This document shows positions 17,004-25,454 of a stretch of 64,000 bases of DNA, piece by piece. Both the position numbers and the translations under genes were made by a program. The stretch comes from Syntrophomonadaceae bacterium (GTDB lineage Bacteria > Bacillota > PH28-bin88). The DNA is taken from NCBI GenBank assembly GCA_018333865.1, contig JAGXSE010000001.1, forward strand, positions 1 to 64,000. The letters run 5' to 3'. The number at the start of each line of letters is the position of its first letter. Position 1 is the stretch's first letter. Under the pieces are notes generated by a model. The model did no database searches, was not told where the DNA came from, and saw only the letters and a program-made list of their open reading frames with translations.

Positions 17004-17882
17004 ATGGATTTTGGGCAAGTGTTAACTGCAATGGTAACTCCTTTCGATGAACAAATGAAACTAGACCTTGAGAAAGCTAGAAAACTTGTACCTTACCTGA
17101 TCGAAAATGGAAGTGACGGATTGGTTGTTGGGGGAACAACTGGAGAATCGCCCACTCTCACAAAAGAAGAAAAGCTGTCCTTATTCAAATTGGTTAAAGA
17201 AGTTGCCCAGAATAAGGCCAGGGTGATTGCCGGAACCGGTAGTTATTCCACTGAAGAAAGCATCAAGCTTACAAAAGAGGCGGAAAAAATCGGTGTTGAT
17301 GGGGTAATGCTGGTAGTTCCGTACTATAACAGACCTACCCAAAAAGGCTTATTTGAACACTTTAAGGCCATAGCAACTGCAACAAATCTGCCTGTCATGC
17401 TTTACAATGTTCCTTCCCGGACCGGCCGGAATATGGAACCGGATACTGTTTGTAAGCTGGCCCAAATTCCGAATGTCATTGCCCTTAAAGAAGCCACCGG
17501 AGACATGGATCAAACAAGCGCTTTGAGGGGAATGCTTCCGCCGGAGTTTGCAATCTATAGCGGGGATGATTCCCTTGCTCTGCCAATGATTGCCTTGGGA
17601 GCTAAAGGTGTGGTTAGCGTAGCCTCTCACATAGTAGGCAATCAGATCAAGCAAATGATAAACGCCTTTAACAACGGCCAGATTAAGGAGGCCCTGACAA
17701 TACACTTGCGATTAATGCCAATTTTCAAGGCCTTGTTTGTTGTCACGAATCCAGTTCCACTCAAAATGGCTCTTAACATGATTAATGTTGATGTGGGAGG
17801 GGTTCGCCTGCCCCTGGTTATGGCTGGCGAAAGTGAGATTAAAATTTTGCAAGATGCGCTTGAAAAATCTAACCCTACATAA
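17004..17882 (+). CDS. dapA: 4-hydroxy-tetrahydrodipicolinate synthase
   Basis: The 292-residue product carries GGTTGESPTLTKEEK near residues 43-57, the MLYNVPSRTGRN tyrosine region near residues 132-143 and the Schiff-base lysine in VIALKEATGDMDQ near residues 157-169. It condenses pyruvate with aspartate semialdehyde. Its product is the branch point used by DapB for lysine and, after dehydration, by DpaAB for dipicolinate. ATG 17004 follows TGGAGGTG. It ends the operon and is followed by a terminator. Confidence 0.97.
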   Translation: MDFGQVLTAMVTPFDEQMKLDLEKARKLVPYLIENGSDGLVVGGTTGESPTLTKEEKLSLFKLVKEVAQNKARVIAGTGSYSTEESIKLTKEAEKIGVDGVMLVVPYYNRPTQKGLFEHFKAIATATNLPVMLYNVPSRTGRNMEPDTVCKLAQIPNVIALKEATGDMDQTSALRGMLPPEFAIYSGDDSLALPMIALGAKGVVSVASHIVGNQIKQMINAFNNGQIKEALTIHLRLMPIFKALFVVTNPVPLKMALNMINVDVGGVRLPLVMAGESEIKILQDALEKSNPT

Positions 17883-17905
17883 AAAATCAGCCGCTTCGAT
17901 GATCA

Positions 17906-17937
17906 AGGTGACAGCCTTCAGGCTACTCACCTTTTTT
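17906..17937 (+). terminator. Terminator after dapA
   Basis: AGGTGA and TCACCT arms enclose an inner AGCC/GGCT stem with a TTCA loop, followed by six T. Confidence 0.88.
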
Positions 17938-18007
17938 GTTTAAGTACAGCAGGATGTATTACAAACCGGCGAATAGCAATACTAACTTAAAATACTGACT
18001 TAAAAGG

Positions 18008-18036
18008 TTGTATGTTTTGCTTATTTCAATTATAAT
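18008..18036 (+). promoter_or_regulatory. Sigma-A promoter of the RNase J gene
   Basis: TTGTAT (18008-18013), a 17-base spacer and TATAAT (18031-18036) precede the RNase J gene by about 95 bases. The leader between contains GCGC repeats and an unassigned GC-rich stretch. Confidence 0.6.
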
Positions 18037-18134
18037 CAGCAATAGAAATTGGTACGGATCGGCTTGGGCGCTGGGTCTGTCATGCCTACAGGGCGGTGTG
18101 AACCATGCGCTTTATTTATTGCGGAGGTAAATTG

Positions 18135-19802
18135 ATGGGAGAAAATAATAATAAACTCAGTGTGATTCCTCTTGGAGGCTTGGGTGAAATAGGAAAGAAC
18201 CTGATGGTTGTCAAATACCGGGAAGAAATCATTATCATCGATGCGGGGCTTAGTTTTCCGGAAGATGAGCTGTTAGGTATTGATATTGTCATCCCAGATG
18301 TTACATACTTGCTTGATAACAAGCAAAAGATTAAAGGTATCGTGTTAACCCACGGCCATGATGACCACATCGGTGCTTTGCCCTATCTTTTGAAAGACTT
18401 GCAGGTGCCAATATATGGCACCCAGTTCACAATTGGTCTGGTTAAAAGCAAGCTTGCAGAGCACGGGGATATTGGCCCGGTTCAGTTGTTCTGTGTCAAG
18501 CCCAGGGATTCTATCAGGATTGGTGTTTTTAAAATTACATTTTTTCGGGTCAATCACAGTATTGCTGACGCGGTAGGGTTAGCCATCCAAACTCCTTTAG
18601 GTACAATAGTTCATACTGGAGACTTCAAGATTGATCAGACTCCCGTGGATGGGCAACTGACAGATTTTTACACGTTAACAAAAATTGGGGAAAATGGCAC
18701 CTTGTTGTTAATGTCAGACAGCACAAATGCTGAAGGTTCTGGTTATACATTATCAGAACAGGTTGTAAGCCATACCTATAACAGAACCTTTCGCTTAGCT
18801 AAAGAGCGGATTGTGATAGCTTGCTTTTCTTCAAACATTCACAGGATCCAGCAGATTATCGATGCTGCCTTTCATCATCAAAGAAAAGTTGCTATCGTCA
18901 GCAAGCACATCAACAAAATGGTATCAGTTGCCCTGGAACTGGGCTATTTGAAAATTCCAGCTGATACTTTGCAGGAAACCGAAAAAGTTCTTTCTCTTGG
19001 CCGTAATCAACAGGTGATAATTACCGCAGGCTTTCAAGGAGAAGAGGTATCAAACCTGGGGAAAGTGATGGCACCAGAAAACAACAAAATGGGGATCTCC
19101 CAGAACGATACAGTAATAATATCTGCTGTGCCGGTTCCTTGGAATGAAAAAGCCGTGGCACGTTCAGTTGACTATATCTTCAAGCAAGGAGCCAATGTAG
19201 TCTATGAAAACTTTCAAGGCATCCATGTCTCGGGGCATGGAAAACAGGAAGAGCTTAAATTGATGATTAATCTCCTGAAGCCTAAATATTTCCTGCCAAT
19301 TCACGGCGAGTATCGGATGCTGGTGAGGCATGCCCGTCTTGCGGAGGAGCTTGGCATACCTAAAGAAAACGTGTTTTTAATTGAAAACGGTCAGACGCTG
19401 GAAATCAATTCGAAATCTGCGCAAATTAACGGAAAAGTAAGTGCCGGCAAAGTGCTTGTGGATGGTTTAGGGGTTGGCGATGTTGGAAACATTGTCTTAA
19501 GAGATCGCAAACAATTGTCTCAAGACGGTATAGTAATTGTAATAGTAACCTTAAATAAAGAAACCGGCTCTGTCATGGTAGGCCCGGATGTGGTTTCCCG
19601 CGGTTTTGTTTATGTCAGAGAATCGGAGGAACTGATGGTGGAAGTTAAAGAAAAGGTTCGGTCTGTTTTAGATAAATGTTTGGAACGAGGTGTGACAGAG
19701 TGGTCAGTGATTAAGTCTAATATAAAAGACCTTTTAGGGCGCTTTCTATATGAAAAGACCAGAAGACGACCAATGATATTGCCAATTATTATGGAAGTTT
19801 AA
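18135..19802 (+). CDS. rnj: Ribonuclease J
   Basis: The 555-residue product is a metallo-beta-lactamase/beta-CASP nuclease. The zinc motif THGHDDHIGALPYLL lies near residues 73-87, followed by HTGDFKID and the SDSTNAEGSG region. The beta-CASP part holds VSGHGKQEELK and FLPIHGEYRMLVRHA. It acts as 5'-3' exonuclease and endonuclease in RNA maturation and decay. ATG 18135 lies eight bases after GGAGG; an in-frame ATG at 18105 is not preceded by a site. Position before tepA matches Bacillus rnjB. Confidence 0.95.
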   Translation: MGENNNKLSVIPLGGLGEIGKNLMVVKYREEIIIIDAGLSFPEDELLGIDIVIPDVTYLLDNKQKIKGIVLTHGHDDHIGALPYLLKDLQVPIYGTQFTIGLVKSKLAEHGDIGPVQLFCVKPRDSIRIGVFKITFFRVNHSIADAVGLAIQTPLGTIVHTGDFKIDQTPVDGQLTDFYTLTKIGENGTLLLMSDSTNAEGSGYTLSEQVVSHTYNRTFRLAKERIVIACFSSNIHRIQQIIDAAFHHQRKVAIVSKHINKMVSVALELGYLKIPADTLQETEKVLSLGRNQQVIITAGFQGEEVSNLGKVMAPENNKMGISQNDTVIISAVPVPWNEKAVARSVDYIFKQGANVVYENFQGIHVSGHGKQEELKLMINLLKPKYFLPIHGEYRMLVRHARLAEELGIPKENVFLIENGQTLEINSKSAQINGKVSAGKVLVDGLGVGDVGNIVLRDRKQLSQDGIVIVIVTLNKETGSVMVGPDVVSRGFVYVRESEELMVEVKEKVRSVLDKCLERGVTEWSVIKSNIKDLLGRFLYEKTRRRPMILPIIMEV

Positions 19803-19829
19803 AATGTGCTGAAACCGCACATTTTTTTT
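19803..19829 (+). terminator. Terminator after the RNase J gene
   Basis: AATGTGC/GCACATT arms around a seven-base loop are followed by a run of T. Confidence 0.85.
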
Positions 19830-19879
19830 CCTTTATAAACACATAATACCTGTTAGTCTACTGGCGAGGAGTGGAACCC

Positions 19880-20623
19880 GTGGATTTTACGCAGCATTCC
19901 GAGGAAAAACCTCGATCTGAAAACCATGGTCAAGTAAAAAGAGTAAAAGCGGAAAAAAAGATTGAGGCAATAAAAGAATTAGGTGAAACTGAGGTTCCCG
20001 ATTATCAGAATAAGATCCACTGTCTGACTATTATCGGTCAAATAGAAGGCCACCTGATCATGCCGCCGCAAAATAAGACAACTAAATATGAGCATATAAT
20101 TCCGCAACTTGTTGCCATTGAACAAAACCCTGAGATTGAAGGGTTGCTGGTGATCTTAAACACTATTGGCGGCGATGTGGAAGCGGGGCTGGCAATTGCC
20201 GAAATGATCTACAGCATTTCTAAGCCTACAGTATCCCTGGTATTAGGCGGAGGACACAGCATTGGAGTGCCGATTGCTGTTGCCACAGAGTACTCTTTTA
20301 TTGCCGAAACAGCTACCATGACCATTCACCCAATCCGGTTAACCGGGTTAGTCGTAAGTGTGCCTCAAACCTATGAATACCTTGATAAAATGCAGGACCG
20401 GGTAGTCAGGTTTATCACAAAGAATTCCCGTGTGACAGAACAGAAGTTTCGTGAAATGATGTTCAGGACGGGCGAATTGGCAAGGGATATCGGAACAGTA
20501 TTGGTTGGAAAAGATGCGGTGGAGGCAGGGTTGATCAATGAAGTGGGGGGGCTCGATAAGGCAATAGAGAAGGTTCGCCTGTTAATCAGAGATCGACAGG
20601 GTAGACAAGGGGTCGAAAATTGA
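19880..20623 (+). CDS. tepA: ClpP-family protease TepA
   Basis: The 247-residue product has a charged N-terminal arm (about residues 1-55) and a ClpP/crotonase fold. The nucleophile is in [14 protein letters not shown] near residues 130-143, the histidine in [12 protein letters not shown], and an acidic residue in the [15 protein letters not shown] segment. The family is called translocation-enhancing protein and is thought to act on the cytoplasmic side of the membrane. GTG 19880 is eight bases after CGAGGAG; GTG 19871 overlaps that site. It overlaps ylzJ by one base (TGATG). Confidence 0.92.
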   Translation: MDFTQHSEEKPRSENHGQVKRVKAEKKIEAIKELGETEVPDYQNKIHCLTIIGQIEGHLIMPPQNKTTKYEHIIPQLVAIEQNPEIEGLLVILNTIGGDVEAGLAIAEMIYSISKPTVSLVLGGGHSIGVPIAVATEYSFIAETATMTIHPIRLTGLVVSVPQTYEYLDKMQDRVVRFITKNSRVTEQKFREMMFRTGELARDIGTVLVGKDAVEAGLINEVGGLDKAIEKVRLLIRDRQGRQGVEN

Positions 20624-20868
20624 TGATTCTCTATACACCATTTCCAAATGAGGTTACTAATTGCAACCCGGAAGGCGGAGAGCCAAAGTTTGCAGAGTTT
20701 GAGTTTTGCGGTGGCAGAATGGTTGTTCAGCCTGTCGGGCATACATCGTTTAAAATATCCCGGATCATTTCAACAGACCCCCAAATATATCTCGATCCCC
20801 GATTACAGCCCGGGGCAATAATCAATCTTGCGGAAGATAAATATGCTGATTTGGGACTTGAGTTTTAA
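20623..20868 (+). CDS. ylzJ: YlzJ-like protein
   Basis: The 81-residue product begins [11 protein letters not shown], the family hallmark, and ends in a conserved segment with YLDPRLQPGAIIN. It is a small cytoplasmic protein of spore formers with no known biochemical role. The stop codon of tepA overlaps the start codon, so translation is coupled. The order tepA-ylzJ-spoIIIE is conserved, but here a structured RNA gene is placed between ylzJ and spoIIIE. Confidence 0.88.
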   Translation: MILYTPFPNEVTNCNPEGGEPKFAEFEFCGGRMVVQPVGHTSFKISRIISTDPQIYLDPRLQPGAIINLAEDKYADLGLEF

Positions 20869-20887
20869 ATAGCGTTTCATATTTTTA

Positions 20888-20916
20888 TGGGCAAAAAAAA
20901 TTACCTGTGATATAAT
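20888..20916 (+). promoter_or_regulatory. Extended -10 promoter of the structured RNA
   Basis: TGGGCA (20888-20893), a 17-base spacer and TATAAT (20911-20916), preceded by TGA so that it forms an extended TGnTATAAT element, point to a start near 20922. Confidence 0.6.
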
Positions 20917-20921
20917 ATCTG

Positions 20922-21206
20922 GAAAGAGCAAGTGATCGCTCCTGCTTTTTATCATAGACAGCTACCCGCTCTAATACCCCCGCTTCTAAAGGAAAGGGGA
21001 CACACCTGCTGAAGCTCGGGCCAGTCTTTGGGGCCAGGAATGTCCCCAATTAGGGCGGTGGGATAAGAGCGGTTACGCTGCTATATTAACTGGCTCTAAG
21101 CTTCAGTGGGGGTTGCATTCCCCCTCTGAAGCCAAGACCCAGTTGAAGCCGTATTATCGCTTAAGTTGTATTGGACAAGCTGTTAGAGCCCTTACGGGCT
21201 CTTTTA
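20922..21206 (+). ncRNA. Unassigned structured RNA, about 280 nt, between ylzJ and spoIIIE
   Basis: No convincing ORF is seen, but extensive pairing is. A closing helix joins ACAGCT (20958-20963) to AGCTGT (21178-21183). Inside it CCGCTCT (20966-20972) pairs with AGAGCGG (21066-21072), and GGGGACA (20996-21002) with TGTCCCC (21041-21047) around a GGCC/GGCC hairpin. A long hairpin runs from 21100 to 21132 (GCTTCAG-T-GGGGG and CCCCC-T-CTGAAGC). GCTTCAG can instead pair with CTGAAGC at 21009-21015, a possible switch or pseudoknot. A promoter precedes it and a terminator ends it. It does not match by eye the conserved blocks of 6S RNA, tmRNA, RNase P, SRP RNA, T-box or common riboswitches. It may be a free RNA or a leader of spoIIIE. 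Confidence 0.65.
21185..21206 (+). terminator. Terminator of the structured RNA
   Basis: AGAGCCC/GGGCTCT arms around a TTAC loop are followed by TTTTAT, 67 bases before the spoIIIE start. Confidence 0.8.
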
Positions 21207-21272
21207 TCTGGTTCATGCAAAAGGAAATGCCATGGTCTGCGTAGAATAAACCACCTGAGGTGATGGTGTTTA

Positions 21273-23564
21273 ATGCCAAGGAAAAAAACTAACAATCCGG
21301 TTAAAAATAATTTCAGCAATGAAATTTTAGGCTTGGGGTTAATTTCGCTTGGCGTTATAGGATTTTTTAGTATGTATCCGGTTTTATCCACCTGGATTTC
21401 TGAAGCTATACCTCTTACTGGCATAGTGGGGAATTTTCTTAATAAAATCATGACTATCATAGCTGGTAAAGGGAAGTTTATGCTGCCTTTCTTTTTAATT
21501 TGGCTCGGAATCTCACTAATGCGCTTTGGAATTTCGTATTCATTATCGCAAAGAAGTCTGGGCGTATTCCTGGTGTTTACTTGTATTACTGCTTTTGCCC
21601 ATCTGCAGTTGGGGTTGGCTCAGTTCAGCGATAATCTGGCCGCGGGACGGGCCGGTTATGGCGGAGGGATAATCGGCGCCTTGCTGTTTTCGACTCTTCA
21701 AACTGCATTTGGTTACTTGGGCAGCATTATTATTATTACCACCATGGGTTTTATTTCACTTATTTTGCTAACAGAGAAATCATTAGTTGCAACTATAAAA
21801 AACCTCTTTGTTTTGGTTGGAAAATTCTATGAGTGGCTCCGTAATGAACTTACCAACTTTTTATTTACTGTTGAAGAAGACCAAAAGGACCATACCCCCA
21901 GTGTAAAAAATCAGCCCCTGATTATTAACCACGCAGACACCAATAACAATAAAAGAGGGGCAAGCCTTTCAGCAGAATTGCCCACCGGGGGGCCAAAAGA
22001 TTCATGCTCAAAGGGTCAAGATCCATCCAGCCCGTATTCCCTTGATAGAAAAAAGGCCGTTGAGGCAGCTCCAAAACATGGTATCGATCATATTAATAAA
22101 AATAGCGGCAGTGCTGCCAATAAAACACCTGTCGAATACTTGTTGCCTCCTTTAACCCTCCTGCCAAATCCGGTACGGCTCAGGAATAACCGGCTTAATA
22201 AAGATATTGCGGAAAAGGTTAAAATACTGGAGGAAACTTTAGAGAGCTTTGGTGTTAAGGGAAAAGTGGCCCAGGTAAGCCTGGGGCCCTCTGTTGCCAG
22301 ATTTGAACTGCAACCGGCACCCGGGGTAAAAGTAAGTAAGATCGTAAGCTTGGCTGATGATATTGCTTTGAGCATGGCAGCTTCCGATGTTAGAATAGAG
22401 GCTCCTATTCCCGGAAAGGCAGCTGTTGGGATCGAAGTCCCTAATAAGGAAATATCTATTGTTCACTTCAGGGAGGTGCTGGAAACCCCCGAATTCCATG
22501 ACGCCCCTTCAAAGCTGACTGTTGCCCTGGGCAAAGATATTGCTGGGCAAACTATACTTGCTGATTTGGAGAAAATGCCCCATCTTCTCATTGCTGGGGC
22601 AACAGGTTCCGGAAAAAGTGTTTGCATGAACGCTTTAATCTGCAGTCTGCTGTTTAAAAGTACGCCGAGTGAATTGAAGTTCCTGATGATAGACCCCAAA
22701 ATGGTAGAATTAACCACCTATAACGGTATCCCCCATTTAATAGCCCCGGTAGTGACAGAGCCTAAAAAGGCAGCTACGGCATTAAGATGGATTGTGAACG
22801 AAATGGAACACCGTTATGAGTTGTTCAGTAAATCAGCTGTCAGAGACATCGTCCGGTACAATTTATTAAAAGCCAAGGAGGACCCGCAAAGACAGGAGCC
22901 GGCTTTGCCTCATATTGTTGTGCTCATTGACGAGCTGGCCGATTTAATGATGATTGCACCGGCTGAAGTTGAAGATGCTATTTGCCGGCTGGCACAAATG
23001 GCCAGGGCTGCAGGAATACATCTGGTTGTTGCAACGCAAAGGCCTTCAGTTGATGTTATTACAGGGATTATCAAAGCAAATATACCTTCCCGAATTGCTT
23101 TTGCCGTTTCCTCTCAGATTGATTCTCGCACCATCCTGGATATGGGAGGAGCAGAAAAGCTCCTGGGCAGGGGAGACATGTTGTTCTTCCCTGTAGGTGC
23201 CAGCAAACCAATCAGACTCCAAGGGGTATATGTTTCTGACAAAGAAGTGGAGGATATAGTAATCTTCCTGAAGAACCAGGCGAAACCTGAATACTTGACC
23301 GGGATAGGAGAAACGGAAATTGAGCTGGCTCCAAAAAAAGAAGAAGAAGCAGACGAACTGTTGCCTGAAGCGCTCAGGTTAACTATTGAAAGCGGGCAAG
23401 CGTCTATTTCCATGTTGCAGCGAAGGCTTCATATTGGTTATACCAGGGCAGCAAGATTAATGGATCTAATGGAGCAAAAGGGTCTGGTTGGCGGATATGA
23501 AGGGAGTAAGCCCAGAGCTGTTCTGGCCAAATGGGAAGACTATCAAAAGCTGTTAAGCGGTTAA
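21273..23564 (+). CDS. spoIIIE: DNA translocase FtsK/SpoIIIE
   Basis: The 763-residue product has four predicted membrane segments in the first 170 residues, a hydrophilic low-complexity linker (about 200-290), the motor, and a winged-helix gamma domain at the C-terminus (GYTRAARLMDLMEQKGLVG). Walker A, GATGSGKSVCMN, is near residues 441-452 and Walker B lies in VVLIDELADLMM. It pumps chromosomal DNA across the septum during division or into the forespore. The N-terminus at ATG 21273 is preceded by GAGGTGATGG. Its place at the end of the tepA-ylzJ string is the conserved one. Confidence 0.96.
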   Translation: MPRKKTNNPVKNNFSNEILGLGLISLGVIGFFSMYPVLSTWISEAIPLTGIVGNFLNKIMTIIAGKGKFMLPFFLIWLGISLMRFGISYSLSQRSLGVFLVFTCITAFAHLQLGLAQFSDNLAAGRAGYGGGIIGALLFSTLQTAFGYLGSIIIITTMGFISLILLTEKSLVATIKNLFVLVGKFYEWLRNELTNFLFTVEEDQKDHTPSVKNQPLIINHADTNNNKRGASLSAELPTGGPKDSCSKGQDPSSPYSLDRKKAVEAAPKHGIDHINKNSGSAANKTPVEYLLPPLTLLPNPVRLRNNRLNKDIAEKVKILEETLESFGVKGKVAQVSLGPSVARFELQPAPGVKVSKIVSLADDIALSMAASDVRIEAPIPGKAAVGIEVPNKEISIVHFREVLETPEFHDAPSKLTVALGKDIAGQTILADLEKMPHLLIAGATGSGKSVCMNALICSLLFKSTPSELKFLMIDPKMVELTTYNGIPHLIAPVVTEPKKAATALRWIVNEMEHRYELFSKSAVRDIVRYNLLKAKEDPQRQEPALPHIVVLIDELADLMMIAPAEVEDAICRLAQMARAAGIHLVVATQRPSVDVITGIIKANIPSRIAFAVSSQIDSRTILDMGGAEKLLGRGDMLFFPVGASKPIRLQGVYVSDKEVEDIVIFLKNQAKPEYLTGIGETEIELAPKKEEEADELLPEALRLTIESGQASISMLQRRLHIGYTRAARLMDLMEQKGLVGGYEGSKPRAVLAKWEDYQKLLSG

Positions 23565-23624
23565 AATATACTCAATGTATAATTACATGTCTTGCTCATT
23601 ACTATAGTTATATAGATTGTTCAG

Positions 23625-24677
23625 GTGAAAAAAGTGCCCAAAGAAATAAGTTTTTTAGAAATAAGCGAGCTTAACCCGGTTTTGATTGATGTGAGATCAG
23701 GCAGGGAATATTTGGCGGATCATATCCCAGGCGCTTTTAACGTCCCTCTTCTTAACGATTTGGAGAGGGCCGAGGTAGGCATTGTCTATAAGCAACACGG
23801 TGCTTCCAAGGCAAAAATGCTGGCTTTAAATATGGTTTCCCCAAAGTTGCCTGAGATGATCGAAACCATTAAAGGTCTTGCCGATGGCAAGCCAGTGGTT
23901 GTTTATTGCTGGAGAGGCGGGCTGCGGAGTTACTCCATCGCCAGTGTTTTGTCTATTATGGGAATCAGTGTATTTCGCCTTGAAGGCGGTTATAAAAAAT
24001 TCCGCAAACAAGTGACCCAGTTCTTTGAAGATAGTGTTAATAATGTGTTGGTTGTAAATATTCACGGTCTGGCAGGGACAGGGAAGACAGAAGTAATCAG
24101 AGAGTTGATTAATTTACGGGCACCAGCTGTTGATCTTGAACGACTGGCTGACCATCGCGGCTCAGTGTTTGGGCATATTGGTCTTACTTCTCAACCAACC
24201 CAAAAAGCTTTTGAAACCCGTTTGTTTTATGCTCTGGCTAACCTTACGCGAGCTTCATGCTGCATTCTGGAATGTGAAAGCAGAAGAATAGGCAAACTGT
24301 TATTACCAATAACCTTGCAAAAAGCCATGCAAAGTGGTAAAAATATTCTTATTTACGATACTCTGGAAAACAGGGCCCGCCGGTTAGTTGAGGAATATAC
24401 CAGATCAGGTCTGGAGACACTTGCACAGACCCATCAGGCTCTTGCCGGACTAAAGGACCGGTTAGGCATAGCAAAAGTAAAAAGCATTCAAAACATGATC
24501 CAGCAGGGTAATTTAGTCGAGGCTGCAAAGCTATTGTTAACGGATTATTACGACCCCCTGTATAAGTACCCGAATCAACCTTCTCCGGATTATGAACTGT
24601 GTATCAATAATTGTAATGCAGAAGAGACGGCAAGAATAATTTGCCACCACCTAAAGATTACCTTGAAAAATAATTAG
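23625..24677 (+). CDS. mnmH: tRNA 2-selenouridine synthase
   Basis: The 350-residue product has an N-terminal rhodanese domain with the catalytic cysteine in VVVYCWRGGLRS (Cys95) and a P-loop, IHGLAGTGKTEVI, near residues 147-159. This fusion defines MnmH/SelU, which replaces sulfur by selenium at the wobble 2-thiouridine of tRNAs for Lys, Glu and Gln using selenophosphate, via a geranylated intermediate. Its presence implies selenophosphate synthetase elsewhere in the genome. GTG 23625 is taken as start. It is followed by rodZ after 16 bases. Confidence 0.93.
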   Translation: MKKVPKEISFLEISELNPVLIDVRSGREYLADHIPGAFNVPLLNDLERAEVGIVYKQHGASKAKMLALNMVSPKLPEMIETIKGLADGKPVVVYCWRGGLRSYSIASVLSIMGISVFRLEGGYKKFRKQVTQFFEDSVNNVLVVNIHGLAGTGKTEVIRELINLRAPAVDLERLADHRGSVFGHIGLTSQPTQKAFETRLFYALANLTRASCCILECESRRIGKLLLPITLQKAMQSGKNILIYDTLENRARRLVEEYTRSGLETLAQTHQALAGLKDRLGIAKVKSIQNMIQQGNLVEAAKLLLTDYYDPLYKYPNQPSPDYELCINNCNAEETARIICHHLKITLKNN

Positions 24678-24693
24678 GATGGAGGTTTTTGGT

Positions 24694-25440
24694 ATGGCCG
24701 GGGTCGGTGAACAATTGCGTCAGGCTAGACTCAGGCAGGGCATTGACCTGAAAGAAGCGGAAAACGCAACCAAGATTCGCTTAAAATATTTGGAAGCACT
24801 GGAAAATGAGGAATTCAATGTTCTGCCGGGAAGAATATACGTTATAGGCTTCTTGAGAACCTATGCCAAATTCCTCAATATTGATAGTGAAAAACTTGTA
24901 GAAAACTTAAAGTCCACAATTCCTGATCACGAAGCTGTGGCGGACCAAAACCCGGTATCAGTGATCAAAGTCTCCAAACCCGGAAGGAATAAGACCGTAA
25001 AACTGTTATGGCTTCTTATTCTATTCATAATTATAGGTATAGCGATTATTTCCTTTAATTTTATCTTAGAGTTTTTTATGCAATCCCCTCAGGATACCAT
25101 TAAGCCGATTCCGATCGAAACCGCTCCAAAAAACATGGAAACTCCCGCTGCACCTGTCGATCCGCCAGCGACCCCAGCCCAGACCCAGGAAAGAACCGGA
25201 ATCGAATTGATCGTAATTGTTCAACACGATAAGTCTTGGATTAGCGTTGAAGCAGACGGCAGACAGGAATTCAGGGGAATAAAGGCAGCTGGAGAGCAAT
25301 TGGAAATTGTTGCCGAACAGGTGATCAGAATCAACTTCGGAAATGCTGGTGTGGTCAGAGTTTTAAAAAATGGCGAGGATCAGGGGCTAATAGGGAATCC
25401 TGGGCAGGTTGTCACAAAGGAATATCGGGCGCAGAATTAG
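24694..25440 (+). CDS. rodZ: RodZ-like membrane protein with N-terminal HTH
   Basis: The 248-residue product starts with a HTH_25 domain: GVGEQLRQARLRQGIDLKEAE and the family YVIGFLRTYAKFL segment within residues 1-70. One membrane helix spans about residues 107-127. A proline/threonine-rich stretch and a C-terminal beta domain (DUF4115-like, ending NPGQVVTKEY) follow. RodZ links MreB to the cell-wall elongation machinery. ATG 24694 follows GGAGG by eight bases; an ATG at 24679 lies before that site. It overlaps functionally with rimO downstream, a common neighbour in Clostridia. Confidence 0.88.
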   Translation: MAGVGEQLRQARLRQGIDLKEAENATKIRLKYLEALENEEFNVLPGRIYVIGFLRTYAKFLNIDSEKLVENLKSTIPDHEAVADQNPVSVIKVSKPGRNKTVKLLWLLILFIIIGIAIISFNFILEFFMQSPQDTIKPIPIETAPKNMETPAAPVDPPATPAQTQERTGIELIVIVQHDKSWISVEADGRQEFRGIKAAGEQLEIVAEQVIRINFGNAGVVRVLKNGEDQGLIGNPGQVVTKEYRAQN

Positions 25441-25454
25441 GAAGGAGAAAAGCC

